A stretch of DNA of 32,852 nt from an uncultured beta proteobacterium (GTDB lineage: Bacteria; Pseudomonadota; Gammaproteobacteria; Burkholderiales; Burkholderiaceae_C), in the NCBI GenBank assembly GCA_903954045.1, contig CAJBMJ010000442.1, positions 1 to 32,852 on the forward strand, in the 5' to 3' direction. Position 1 is the first letter of the stretch. Each line of letters starts with the position of its first letter. The notes under the pieces are model-generated. The model was not told where the DNA came from and ran no database searches. It worked only from the letters and a program-made list of their open reading frames with translations. The translations under genes were made by a program, and so were the position numbers. Below are positions 1 through 8,406 of this stretch, one piece after another.

Positions 1-516
1 GGTAAGTCTGGCAGTGCAGCGATGACAGCAGCTACTGCAAAGACATTTGCGCTTACTGGCTTGACGGCTTCGACCCAGTACACGATTTGTCTGATGGCTG
101 AAGATGCCTCTGGTAACAAGTCTTCTGTGACTTGCTATGACATCACCACCCAAGCAGTACCTGACACCACTGCGCCTACGACCAGCTCAGTAAGCGCCAG
201 CGCCACAGGTCAGACAACGGCCAATTTGCTAGGTACCTCCGATGAGGCAGCCACAGGCTACTGGGTAGTGTTGCCTGGCCCAAGTGCTACAGCACCGACA
301 GCAGTGCAAGTCAAAGCGGGGCAGAACAGCGTCGGCAGTGCCGTTGCCAGCGGCAAGTCTGGCAGTGCAGCGATGACAGCAGCTACCGCAAAGACATTTG
401 CGCTGACTGGCTTGACAGCGTCGACGACTTACACTATCTGTTTGATGGCCGAAGATGCTTCTGGCAACAAGTCTTCTGTGACCTGTGCAGACATCACAAC
501 GCAAGGGGTCAACGCT
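1..516 (+). repeat. 351-bp in-frame tandem repeat (Fn3-like module)
   Basis: Bases 1-165 match bases 352-516 with only scattered substitutions, giving a period of 351 bp (117 codons). More copies probably lie upstream of the window. Such near-identical modules can change copy number by recombination. Confidence 0.85.
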
Positions 517-1176
517 AATGGCGCTTGTGGCGGTGCCCAAGGCCAGGCGGTTTCCATTGCGCCAAGCCAGAACTTGTGCTCCACCGGCAGCGCAGGCTCA
601 GTGCTCTCGGCCAATGGTGGCTATAGCTGGAACTGCTCTGGTGTAGGCAGCGGTTCCCCCGCATCGTGTACGGCTCCAGGAGCTACAGCGCCAGGCAGCA
701 CAACGACCACCACCACGGAGCTTGTCAGCGGCACGGGTTGCCGGTTTAGCTCAGTCACCCCATTGGCTCCGCCGGCAGGTGGCCCTGGTGGAGGAGTGAC
801 CATGCCCTACGGTGTGGTGGACTTCACGCTGCTGGACTGCACGGCAGCGCAGGCCACAGTGCGCATGACCTACTCCGGTCCGGTGGGTGGCATGACGCTT
901 TGGAAATACGGCCCTTACCCCACCCCCACAAGTGCCGTGAGCTGGTATCAGCTCACAGGAGCCACGGTCAGTGGCAACTCCATCACCTTCACCATTGTGG
1001 ACAACGGTGTGGGCGATGCAGACCCGGCAACTGGTGTGATTGCCGACCCAGCGGGCCCGGGCAACGCGCCTGGCTCGGCGCAATCTATTCCCACCCTTTC
1101 CGAGTGGGGCCTGATCATCATGTCTGCCTTGCTTGCGCTGGGTACGCTGGTGGTCATGCGCAGACGCGAAATTTGA
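1..1176 (+). CDS. IPTL-CTERM surface protein with tandem Fn3-like repeats (5' end outside window)
   Basis: The reading frame is open from base 1, so the gene starts upstream and only its last 391 codons are visible. The visible protein has one partial and one complete copy of a ~117-residue Fn3-like module (TYTICLMAEDASGN core). Next come a Cys-containing linker and a choice-of-anchor U-like domain (roughly residues 245-350, with MPYGVVDFTL and a D-rich VDNGVGDADP stretch). It ends with IPTLSEWG, a hydrophobic helix and the basic tail MRRREI. That tripartite end is the IPTL-CTERM sorting signal. In other bacteria its assigned processing enzyme is exosortase H, which is not encoded in this window. 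The product is presumably exported and attached to the cell surface. Its ligand or role cannot be read from the sequence. An intrinsic terminator follows directly. Confidence 0.9.
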   Translation, partial: GKSGSAAMTAATAKTFALTGLTASTQYTICLMAEDASGNKSSVTCYDITTQAVPDTTAPTTSSVSASATGQTTANLLGTSDEAATGYWVVLPGPSATAPTAVQVKAGQNSVGSAVASGKSGSAAMTAATAKTFALTGLTASTTYTICLMAEDASGNKSSVTCADITTQGVNANGACGGAQGQAVSIAPSQNLCSTGSAGSVLSANGGYSWNCSGVGSGSPASCTAPGATAPGSTTTTTTELVSGTGCRFSSVTPLAPPAGGPGGGVTMPYGVVDFTLLDCTAAQATVRMTYSGPVGGMTLWKYGPYPTPTSAVSWYQLTGATVSGNSITFTIVDNGVGDADPATGVIADPAGPGNAPGSAQSIPTLSEWGLIIMSALLALGTLVVMRRREI

Positions 1177-1198
1177 TTTTCTAAGCCTGTCACACAAT

Positions 1199-1225
1199 GT
1201 GCCCACTTCGGTGGGCATTTTTTTT
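1199..1225 (+). terminator. Intrinsic terminator of the first IPTL-CTERM gene
   Basis: Stem GCCCAC (1201-1206), TTCG loop, GTGGGC (1211-1216), extended by a T-A pair and followed by a run of eight T. It lies about 25 bp after the stop codon at 1176. Confidence 0.9.
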
Positions 1226-1669
1226 GCGTTCACGGGCGACCAAAATTTGGTCACAAGCAATTGCATTTATTTGATGCCGAGAGACCAACACCGCCATATC
1301 ACCTCCACTTCATCCTCATGTCGCCACCAAAGCTGCGTGGAAACGCCAACGTTCTGCCGTCGATCACCATCAGACATCCCCAGCTCGAACCCATCGTCAC
1401 CGTTTTGCCAACGCCAAGTTGCCAATTCACGGCCCAATCAACATCGATAAGACGATAAGACGATAAGACGATAAGACGATAAAACGACGTCGTCCACACC
1501 ACTACGGTTTTCCTGCTGACCGTTCACCCCGGGTTGGGTGCTAGCCCCCCGTAAATACCTGCATTTTTTCGGACTCTGTGGCACCTTGGATGGAAAGGAG
1601 AAACTTTCCATGCCCCCACTTTCAAGGCCCATATCATTAGAAGAAATAATTAAATCTACACTTTATCAA
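1226..1669. other. Intergenic stretch between the surface gene and the mobilization region
   Basis: No convincing gene is seen. It holds the odd palindrome GACCAAA-A-TTTGGTC (1238-1252) and the octamer array at 1445-1484. Its right part leads into the putative oriT. Short open frames here lack ribosome-binding sites and recognisable protein features. Confidence 0.5.
1445..1484 (+). repeat. Octanucleotide tandem array (CGATAAGA)4 plus one variant unit
   Basis: Four perfect CGATAAGA units (1445-1476) are followed by CGATAAAA (1477-1484) and a partial CGACG. One related unit recurs at 17268-17278, preceded by the same CAATCAACA sequence. Candidates include a replication-slippage locus and an iterated protein-binding site. 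No open frame is clearly controlled by it. Confidence 0.85.
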
Positions 1670-1698
1670 GCGCACTTATGCATCGCCCCTTCGGGACA
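1670..1698 (-). other. Candidate origin of transfer (oriT), MobQ type
   Basis: Read on the minus strand, an imperfect inverted repeat TTGTCCC-GAA-GGGGCGA (1698 down to 1682, pairing with two G-T wobbles) is followed three bases later by TAAGTGCGC (1678-1670). RSF1010/R1162-type oriT sites have this same arrangement, an inverted repeat next to a TAAGTGCGCCCT nick region. The site lies about 190 bp upstream of a relaxase of the matching family. The match of the first nine core bases is seen; nicking here is inferred. Confidence 0.6.
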
Positions 1699-1726
1699 AA
1701 GCTTTAGCGCGCCACCTACCGCTGGA

Positions 1727-1745
1727 CCTGAACCCCTCTTTCAGG
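1727..1745. repeat. Short inverted repeat CCTGAA-N7-TTCAGG upstream of the relaxase gene
   Basis: A perfect 6-bp inverted repeat between the candidate oriT and the relaxase start. Two copies of GTCGAGGTCGCC follow (near 1757 and 1817). These could be accessory or autoregulatory sites for the mobilization protein, but nothing further supports that. Confidence 0.4.
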
Positions 1746-1890
1746 TTGTTTCTGTCGGTCGAGGTCGCCCGGCCATCACAAACCGCTGTCCTCATGTTCG
1801 CCCCATTCCCCTCTGTCGAGGTCGCCAGTCTGGTGAATGTGTCGTTCATTTCCAGGCGTGCCTTCCTGCCTTGGTCAGTGGAGGTGCCCT

Positions 1891-4107
1891 ATGAGCATCT
1901 ACCACTTCACCGTCAAGATGCACTCTCGTGCCAAGAACAAGAAACTCCGCGCCCTGCGTGCCTATGCCTACCGAGCTGGAACTCGTGTCGTGGACCCCAT
2001 CACCCAGGCTGTCTACAACAGCACAGCCAAGCGGCATGAGGTCATCCGCTGCAATACCATCACCCCGGACATCGGACCTGCCTGGAAGGACGATCCACTC
2101 GAGCTATGGCACCAGGTGCAGCAGATTGAGAAGCGCGTGGACGCGGGTCTCTTCAGAGAATTCGAATGTGCCTTACCTAAAGAGGTCGCCAGCGCACAAC
2201 ATCCCGAAGCCTGGGTTGCCCTGATAGAAGCATTCATTCGGGACCAGCTCACCCCCCATGGTGTCCTGGTGACCTACGCCATCCACAGCAAGCCGAGCAA
2301 CCCCCATGTCCACATGATGTGCACCACCCGCACCTGGGGTGACGACGGGTTTGGACTCAAGAACCGCAGCCTGGATACCTTCAAGATGCTCTACCAATGG
2401 CGGGCATCCTGGGCAGACCATTGCAATCAGGCATTGCAAACCGCTGGACGATTCGAGCGGGTCACCCACAAGTCCTATGCCGAACTCGGCATCAAGCGGG
2501 AAGCCACATCTCATGTCGGACCCGTTCACAGCGAACAGAGTGACCCTGGCTATGCCCAGAAGCGCCAGGAGGTCATCGCCAGCAACCGCAAGGTGCGAGA
2601 CCGAAACTTGCGCCGCAAACATGAACGACAGCGGCTGGCACAGGTGCATTGCCAGGCAGGCATTCATGCAGTCCAGATGGTGCGGACCGTCAAACCGTGG
2701 GTGCCATGGACAGCAACGGCACAGCCTTCGATACCAACACCCTTGCAGCCGACTGTAGCGTCCTACCCATTGGCGCATCGGGTGGTTCAGCTAGAACAAC
2801 CCGCAGCAACCATCCATTCCGTGGACGATACGGCGGAACACAGAGCGCGCCAAGAACTATTGAACGCATGGCCGGGGGCACTGGATGCCTTTGCCAAGCT
2901 CCAACGCTGGAGATCCACCATGGGCCGTACTTGGTCCTGGTCCATCTTCCTGGCGCAGTACCAGCGCATCAGCAAGACCCAGGACAACCCACTGGCAGAA
3001 CTCCTGACCAAAGAATTGATGTGGGTCGTGAGCCGTGCTCCACACAAGGTGGCTTCTTGCCTTCAGGCTGCTGACCCACCCGATCTGATTCGGGCAGCCA
3101 GCGCGGTACGTTCTTGGGCGATCAAGCACAAACCGCAGTGCCTACCGGCATTGGAAACTCTCATTGAATCCGCCCGTGCCACGCTACCGGAATTCCGGCA
3201 GCGTACAAGTCCCGTTGATCGTGAAGCTACGTCCACGAACAACGATGAGGCAAATCTGAACAACCGAGCAGACATTCCAACAGCAGACACAGACACCCCA
3301 AGCACTTTTGCCCAATCCTTGGCAGCGTTCCCGGAACTGGCACACCTAGTCCCGTTCCTGACGGACATCGTGGTGCCATGCCAGCGATTAGCCAAAGCCA
3401 TAGATAGGGCATTCACACCCGCAATCCTGTTCAAACGGCTTCAACGTTTGCAGGTCGAAGGGGTTCTTGACCCCAGAATCACCCTGGATTCCCTGGTTGA
3501 TGCCTTATTGACCAAAGACCTGGTGTTTGCCGCCAAGCGCAGACCGCATCGCCTGATGGATGCTTTGAAAGCCGTTCCACCATTACGCCGTACCCAGTTT
3601 GAATGCGTGGTCCGGGATGTTCTGGCAGGTACCGTCTATGAAGCCGGTCATGACAGAGCAGCCCAAGCCTTGTCGGAATTCCAGCAGCGTGAATTGCAAG
3701 CCCGATGGTCCATCGAGCAGGTGCTGACACAGCAGCAAATCGCCGACTTTGAACATCGTCGGGCATATCTGAACGCTTTGGGGCAGGAATATTCCTGGCA
3801 CGCATTTCAGAACGATATCAACCGGTATGCCCAGAGTGAGCAGGGATGGCAGCGGGCGTGGTGGGATGTGCAGGTTCAATCTGTAAACCCGAATGCATGG
3901 CAGACAGTCAGCCAGCACGTCCCGGCTTGGTATGTCGTACCCGACGAATTACGTCATCGATTCGAATCCCATGGCCAGGGCGGGATGGTGCAGACGGGGG
4001 AAGGGCGCCATGGTCAAACCACCGCATCCGCCGTCCACAAATATGCCCCCGAAGGGCACAGAAACGACCGTCATGACGCCAACTTTGATCGCTGTGACGG
4101 CAACTGA
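1891..4107 (+). CDS. MobA/MobL-family (MobQ) relaxase
   Basis: Predicted 738-aa protein. The N-terminal ~210 residues match the MobA/MobL relaxase domain: AYAYRAG (24-30), ECALPKE (92-98), the metal-binding region with H132, H139 and H141 in NPHVHMM followed by TTR, a WRASW...N..L stretch (170-181), and HKSYAELG (193-200). Such enzymes nick one strand at oriT, stay covalently bound to the DNA and lead it into a conjugation channel supplied by another element. The remaining ~530 residues are not assignable; MobQ proteins often carry an additional C-terminal domain. The start at 1891 is chosen because GGAGG (1880-1884) lies 6 nt upstream and the protein then begins MSIYHFTVK, as the family does. 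An in-frame start at 1837 would add 18 unlike residues. No type IV secretion genes are visible, so the element would be mobilizable rather than self-transmissible. Confidence 0.88.
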   Translation: MSIYHFTVKMHSRAKNKKLRALRAYAYRAGTRVVDPITQAVYNSTAKRHEVIRCNTITPDIGPAWKDDPLELWHQVQQIEKRVDAGLFREFECALPKEVASAQHPEAWVALIEAFIRDQLTPHGVLVTYAIHSKPSNPHVHMMCTTRTWGDDGFGLKNRSLDTFKMLYQWRASWADHCNQALQTAGRFERVTHKSYAELGIKREATSHVGPVHSEQSDPGYAQKRQEVIASNRKVRDRNLRRKHERQRLAQVHCQAGIHAVQMVRTVKPWVPWTATAQPSIPTPLQPTVASYPLAHRVVQLEQPAATIHSVDDTAEHRARQELLNAWPGALDAFAKLQRWRSTMGRTWSWSIFLAQYQRISKTQDNPLAELLTKELMWVVSRAPHKVASCLQAADPPDLIRAASAVRSWAIKHKPQCLPALETLIESARATLPEFRQRTSPVDREATSTNNDEANLNNRADIPTADTDTPSTFAQSLAAFPELAHLVPFLTDIVVPCQRLAKAIDRAFTPAILFKRLQRLQVEGVLDPRITLDSLVDALLTKDLVFAAKRRPHRLMDALKAVPPLRRTQFECVVRDVLAGTVYEAGHDRAAQALSEFQQRELQARWSIEQVLTQQQIADFEHRRAYLNALGQEYSWHAFQNDINRYAQSEQGWQRAWWDVQVQSVNPNAWQTVSQHVPAWYVVPDELRHRFESHGQGGMVQTGEGRHGQTTASAVHKYAPEGHRNDRHDANFDRCDGN

Positions 4108-4207
4108 CACCGCTGTGACGCAGACCAATGCCGTCGTGACGGAACCGGGTACATCCTTCAAAGCCAATATTGACGCGGGCTTCCAGGGGAAGGACGTTTT
4201 GATCTAA
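4010..4207 (+). CDS. Possible small protein overlapping the 3' end of the relaxase gene
   Basis: A 65-codon frame starts inside the relaxase gene, in another frame, and runs 100 bp past its stop. The ATG at 4010 is preceded by the purine-rich GGGGGAAGGG, a plausible ribosome-binding site. The product is Thr/Val/Pro-rich with no recognisable domain. The overlap and the ribosome-binding site favour a coupled gene. The repetitive TGTGACG/CGTGACG composition of the stretch argues for caution. No function is proposed. Confidence 0.35.
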   Translation: MVKPPHPPSTNMPPKGTETTVMTPTLIAVTATDTAVTQTNAVVTEPGTSFKANIDAGFQGKDVLI

Positions 4208-4548
4208 GACTGAACCAAGACCTGTTTAAGACAGGTCTATGGTTAGTGATCTGGTGATACTCGCCGCCGCCTGTGACGTCGCCGAGCATCACCGGGGGTA
4301 TGGTGAGTTGTATGTATGGGGTTGTGTCTTACCCTGGAATAGTGAGAGACGTATTAGCCAAGGGTTTGTGGGCGGGTGCGATGACGCTTGTGGGCCATTG
4401 CAGTCATTACGAATGACCGTTAAGGAGCGCCGGAAAACCGAGCATTTATGACCCAAGTGAGAGGCGTTCAAAAGTCGAGGTTGGGCCTGGAAGCTGTCAG
4501 ATCCTTTGCTCCATACCAGTCACTCACGATTTGGTTTAATGCGCTTGA
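4208..4548. other. Intergenic stretch after the mobilization unit
   Basis: About 340 bp. It begins with the hairpin at 4218-4238 and also contains the odd palindrome TCATT-ACG-AATGA near 4405. No convincing gene is seen on either strand; a 70-codon frame at 4239 has no ribosome-binding site or recognisable product. Confidence 0.5.
4218..4238 (+). terminator. Perfect 8-bp hairpin after the relaxase unit, no T-tract
   Basis: AGACCTGT (4218-4225), loop TTAAG, ACAGGTCT (4231-4238). It starts 11 bp after the stop of the small frame. The absence of a T-run makes it a weak candidate terminator; an operator is also possible. Confidence 0.4.
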
Positions 4549-5052
4549 ATGCGAAAGCCTCATGCCATACTGGCTCTAATGCGATTGAAATTCCTGACTG
4601 TTACGGCATCTTTTTTACTCGCCCGAGAAGTAGCCATTTGGCCTGCCTGTTTGATCACACTCGCAATAGTTGGGCTTGTGGCATGGCCCGCACCAATACT
4701 TGCAAACACCTTGACGCAGTTGCGCTGCCAAGTTCACTATGCTGGCGAAACCCGGACACTGAATTACCCGCCAGTTACCGATATTTACGTGGTGCCGGCC
4801 ATACCGATCGGCGAGACATTTCGGTTTAAGGTGGTAGTTGCAGGTGAAGTTGGACGTATCGACTATGTGGCGATTTACACCTACTCACAAACAGCCCCCT
4901 GGAACGAACTGCTGCACCAAGTCAAGTACCTGAAGCCCACTGCGACTGGCACGAAAGATCCGGCGGCACTCACGGGCCAAGTCTATGTGTACTCCCGTGA
5001 ACTCCATAGCGAATTGCAATATGGTTGCGCGATCGTAGAGGTATTGCCATGA
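4549..5052 (+). CDS. Hypothetical exported protein, coupled to a CapA-family gene
   Basis: Predicted 167-aa protein with a hydrophobic N-terminal segment (about residues 20-50, ending WPAPILANT) that looks like a signal peptide or membrane anchor, followed by a ~115-residue soluble domain. I do not recognise the domain. It is rich in beta-type sequence and has two Cys, near the start (QLRC) and the end (QYGC) of the mature part, which could form a disulfide. The stop codon overlaps the start of the next gene (ATGA at 5049-5052), so the two are translationally coupled and probably act in the same process. The start is uncertain: ATG at 4549 and ATG at 4579 are both possible and neither has a clear ribosome-binding site. 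Confidence 0.65.
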   Translation: MRKPHAILALMRLKFLTVTASFLLAREVAIWPACLITLAIVGLVAWPAPILANTLTQLRCQVHYAGETRTLNYPPVTDIYVVPAIPIGETFRFKVVVAGEVGRIDYVAIYTYSQTAPWNELLHQVKYLKPTATGTKDPAALTGQVYVYSRELHSELQYGCAIVEVLP

Positions 5053-6056
5053 GACGATTTACATGGCTTTCATCGTGGGTATGTTTCCTGCTGTGGCAGG
5101 GCAGCACTTCATTTGCCGAGCCCCCAGCGATCGAACCCACTGTATCTATCGCCTTTGTAGGCGACATCCTGCTCGACGATACGCCCGGCCGTGTGGTGAA
5201 GCGTGGGCGTGATCCGTTCGCTCCATTTGCAAAGATTCTCAGCAGCGCCGATATTCGTGTCGGGAATCTGGAATGCGTAATCGCAACCGTAGGAAAGGCT
5301 GATCCAGGCAAGCCGTTTTCCTTTCGTGCTCACCCGCGCACTGTCAGGGTGCTCAAGCGGCATTTTGATGCTGTGGCATTGGCTAATAACCACTCCGGAG
5401 ACTTTGGTCCGGCGGCATTTGTCCAGATGTTGGGCCTGTTGCAAGCCAGCGGCATTGGGTACTTCGGTGGCGGAAAAACGCTGACAGAAGCGCATCGTCC
5501 CCTGCTAATCGAGCGCAATGGTCTTAGGATAGCTTTGCTGGGCTACAACGAATTCTTTCCCCGCCGCTTTGAAGCTGACACGGATACACCCGGTATCGCT
5601 TGGAGCGAAGACGAACAAGTGATTCTCGACATCACCAATGCGCGGAAAATGTATTCGGCTGATCTGGTCATCCCGATGATGCATTGGGGCTGGGAGCACA
5701 AGCCCCTTGCAAGCGAGCGGCAGCGCCAACTTGCCCGCACGATGATCGACGCTGGTGCAGATGCCGTGGTGGGAGGCCATCCACACGTTACACAAGACAT
5801 CGAAACCTATCGCGGCAAACCCATAATTTATAGTTTGGGCAACTTTGTTTTTGATGGATTCAAGGACGAGGATAACAATACTGGCTGGCTACTGCGCATG
5901 GATCTGGACCGTCTTGGCGTACGTGCGTGGAATATCTACGTGGCCCGGATTGATCGTGAAGGCATCCCGCATCCAAAGACAGGGAAGCCTGGACTATGCT
6001 GGAGTCGTCACTCGGGGGCTAGGGTCGAATGCGAAGATGGCGAGCGTCTCCAGTAA
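5049..6056 (+). CDS. CapA-family (PgsA-like) exported protein
   Basis: Predicted 335-aa protein with a signal peptide (MRRFTWLSSWVCFLLWQG, likely ending near ...STSFA). The body has the hallmarks of the CapA/PGA_cap family, which has a metallophosphoesterase-like fold: FVGDILLDD near residue 38, GNLECVI, LANNHSGDFG, a central MHWGWE and GGHPHVTQ, then a conserved IIYSLGNFVFD. Members are linked to poly-gamma-glutamate capsule synthesis in Bacillus, but many proteobacterial homologues occur without the other capsule genes, as here, and their substrate is unknown. It overlaps the upstream gene by 4 bp (ATGA). Its position among surface-protein genes on an integrated element fits a role in the envelope. 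Confidence 0.85.
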   Translation: MRRFTWLSSWVCFLLWQGSTSFAEPPAIEPTVSIAFVGDILLDDTPGRVVKRGRDPFAPFAKILSSADIRVGNLECVIATVGKADPGKPFSFRAHPRTVRVLKRHFDAVALANNHSGDFGPAAFVQMLGLLQASGIGYFGGGKTLTEAHRPLLIERNGLRIALLGYNEFFPRRFEADTDTPGIAWSEDEQVILDITNARKMYSADLVIPMMHWGWEHKPLASERQRQLARTMIDAGADAVVGGHPHVTQDIETYRGKPIIYSLGNFVFDGFKDEDNNTGWLLRMDLDRLGVRAWNIYVARIDREGIPHPKTGKPGLCWSRHSGARVECEDGERLQ

Positions 6057-6234
6057 CCGTCTATTCGTGACCGGTAGGTAACGCGAAAACTCTGACAATA
6101 CCCTTGATTTAACACTGGTTAAACTAAGTCTAATTCAGTGAAAGTATTCGCGCTTTGCGGCGGCGGAAGTCTTGCTCTGTACAACCACCCGGACTGTGGG
6201 AACTGGAGGGGCCGGGGATTTGAAAAGAAACACC

Positions 6235-8322
6235 ATGTCCAACAACCGCATCACCCGCCTTACGCACAGGCTGTTTGTCTGCGCGCTCGCCACCCTGCTT
6301 TCATGTTCTTTAGCCCATGCAGCAACGATCACGGTAACCAGCACTGCGGACAGCGGGGCCGGGTCACTCCGCCAAGCCATTGCAGATGCCGCTGCCAACG
6401 ACACCATTGCCTTCAGCGGCAACGGCACGATTACATTGGCAAGTGAACTCGCCGTCAACAAAAACCTGAGCTTTGTTGGCAATGGCGTGGGCAACACCAT
6501 CATTGATGGTAACAACAGCGTGCGGCTATTCAGCGTAGATCGAAACATCACGGTAAGCTGGGCCGACATGACCCTGACCCGGGGACGCGCTAACGATGGC
6601 GGCTGTATATATGCCCTCAACCCATCTGTGGTGACCCTGACACGTGTGACCGCCAATGCATGTGCCGCAATTCTTAATCTTGGCGGCGCGATTCATGGTT
6701 ATTCAGTTAATTTGACGGACAGCACTATTAGCGGCAATAGCGCAACGTCCTGGGGCGGTGGCATTTTTGCCTTCGGTGATCTCATGGTATCCAATTCGAC
6801 GATCACAGCCAACAGCGTCGGAGCTCGAGGGGGTGGAATTTATTTCCAGCCAAGTTCTGGTAATGCGCTCACCATTCTTCATAGCACAATTTCTGGGAAT
6901 ACTGCGTCTGAAGGCGGTGGTATCTATGTTTTTCTTGCTCCTCCAATTTCCATCGGTCACACGGTACTTGCGGGTAACAACGCCAGCATATCCTCTCCCG
7001 ATGCGTATGGACCATTTGCCTCGACCGGTTACAACGTGATCGGCAATACCACTGGAATGACCATCACTGGCACCACAACAGGAAACATCATCAACGGTGC
7101 AGCTTCACCGCTCAGCCTCGGCCCATTGGCCGACAACGGTGGCCCCACCAAAACCATGGCGATCGGCGTGGACAGCGTGGCCTATAACGCGGGTGACCCT
7201 TCCTTTTCCGGATCACCGAGCACCGACCAGCGCGGCACAGCGCGGGTGAAGATGGGGCGCATCGACATTGGTGCGTACGAGAGCAGTGACCCCGTTGTTG
7301 CCATCACGCCGTCCACCCTCAACATTGCAGAGGGTTCTTCGGCCAACGTCACCCTCACGCGCACCGGCAGCACCGCGAGCGCACTCACCGTCAACCTGAG
7401 CATCACTCAGGGCACGGGTATCACAGGTGCTGACTACACCTTGTCGGGCGCATCCATCAGCGGCCAGAGCGGCAGCGTTACCGCCACCATTCCTGCAGGC
7501 AATTCCTCGGTCAATATCGCCGTGGCGGCTCAGAATGATGTGATACAAGAGTCCAGCGAAGTGCTCACGCTGACACTGGTTGACGCCCTCAGCTACGACT
7601 TGGGAGCCACCACGTCCAGCGCGGCCACACTGCTGGACAATGATTTTGTTCTGACGGTGACTACTGCTGGCACTGGAAGCGGCACCGTCGGTGGCAGCGC
7701 CGCCGGTACTTACAACGCGGGGAGCGCACTGACCCTGACCGCGACACCCGATACCGGCAGCACATTTTCTGGCTGGAGCACGGGTTGCAGTGCGTCGTTC
7801 AATATGCCATCCAGCGATCTGACCTGTACGGCGACCTTTGTACCGGCGACCACTTCGCGGTCTAGCATTTCGACAATTTCTAGCGGCGTGACTGCCACGT
7901 TGTCGGCAGCGGGTTGTAGTGCCGTTGACAGTGCAACTTTCATCGCGCCACCTGCCGGTGCGCCAAGCAACACGAGCTTCCCCTATGGATTGCTGGACTT
8001 CACCTTGAGTGGCTGCGCTGGCAGTGCGACAGTAACCGTGACCTACTCGCAGAACCTGCCAAGCGGTGCTACTTTCTACAAAATCAGAACAGGGACGTAT
8101 CAGACGTATACGGCCTCCGTGGGATTCAACAGCGTGACCTTCACACTGACAGACAACGATTCATGGGACGGCGATGGAGGGGCTGGTGTCATCAAGGACC
8201 CAGGCGGACTCGGATTTGGCAGCACCACCAGTATCCCAACCCTGTCTGAGTGGGGCATGATCATTCTGTCAGCGCTGCTTGCCCTGGGGTCATTCGGAGT
8301 TATGCGGCGCAGGCAGGTCTGA
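6235..8322 (+). CDS. IPTL-CTERM surface protein with beta-helix, Calx-beta-like and anchor U-like domains
   Basis: Predicted 695-aa exported protein. A signal peptide (MSNNRIT...SCSLAHA, about 29 residues) is followed by a parallel beta-helix region (about 30-300, repeated G-G-G-I-Y and S-T-I-S-G-N turns). Then come a choice-of-anchor Q-like NGGPTKTMA segment (~302), a Calx-beta-like domain (about 352-470), a small GWSTGC domain and a choice-of-anchor U-like domain (about 545-660). It ends with IPTLSEWG, a hydrophobic helix and MRRRQV. The layout implies export, proteolytic sorting at the C-terminus and surface display. Beta-helix proteins of this kind often act as adhesins or polysaccharide-binding proteins, but nothing here identifies the partner. 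The start at 6235 is preferred over 6172 because it gives a clean signal peptide, with AAAAGAAA upstream. Confidence 0.88.
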   Translation: MSNNRITRLTHRLFVCALATLLSCSLAHAATITVTSTADSGAGSLRQAIADAAANDTIAFSGNGTITLASELAVNKNLSFVGNGVGNTIIDGNNSVRLFSVDRNITVSWADMTLTRGRANDGGCIYALNPSVVTLTRVTANACAAILNLGGAIHGYSVNLTDSTISGNSATSWGGGIFAFGDLMVSNSTITANSVGARGGGIYFQPSSGNALTILHSTISGNTASEGGGIYVFLAPPISIGHTVLAGNNASISSPDAYGPFASTGYNVIGNTTGMTITGTTTGNIINGAASPLSLGPLADNGGPTKTMAIGVDSVAYNAGDPSFSGSPSTDQRGTARVKMGRIDIGAYESSDPVVAITPSTLNIAEGSSANVTLTRTGSTASALTVNLSITQGTGITGADYTLSGASISGQSGSVTATIPAGNSSVNIAVAAQNDVIQESSEVLTLTLVDALSYDLGATTSSAATLLDNDFVLTVTTAGTGSGTVGGSAAGTYNAGSALTLTATPDTGSTFSGWSTGCSASFNMPSSDLTCTATFVPATTSRSSISTISSGVTATLSAAGCSAVDSATFIAPPAGAPSNTSFPYGLLDFTLSGCAGSATVTVTYSQNLPSGATFYKIRTGTYQTYTASVGFNSVTFTLTDNDSWDGDGGAGVIKDPGGLGFGSTTSIPTLSEWGMIILSALLALGSFGVMRRRQV

Positions 8323-8373
8323 TTGCTGGCGGGGGGGCAAGCTCTCCTCCTTTCCATAAAATTATCATTCCTG

Positions 8374-8406
8374 ACAAAAAAAGAAACCCGACACATGGGC
8401 CGGGTT
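8374..8406 (-). terminator. Intrinsic terminator for the leftward gene ending at 8607
   Basis: On the minus strand AACCCG (8406-8401) pairs with CGGGTT (8390-8385) across a 10-nt loop, followed by a T-rich run (complement of the A-run 8376-8384). It lies about 200 bp beyond the stop of the leftward IPTL-CTERM gene. Confidence 0.65.

Noticed and set aside
1445-1484. CRISPR-like array
   Set aside because: The units are 8 bp, directly adjacent and without spacers, so this is a simple tandem repeat.
4239-4451. 70-codon frame after the relaxase unit
   Set aside because: No ribosome-binding site, no recognisable domain, and a composition typical of non-coding DNA.
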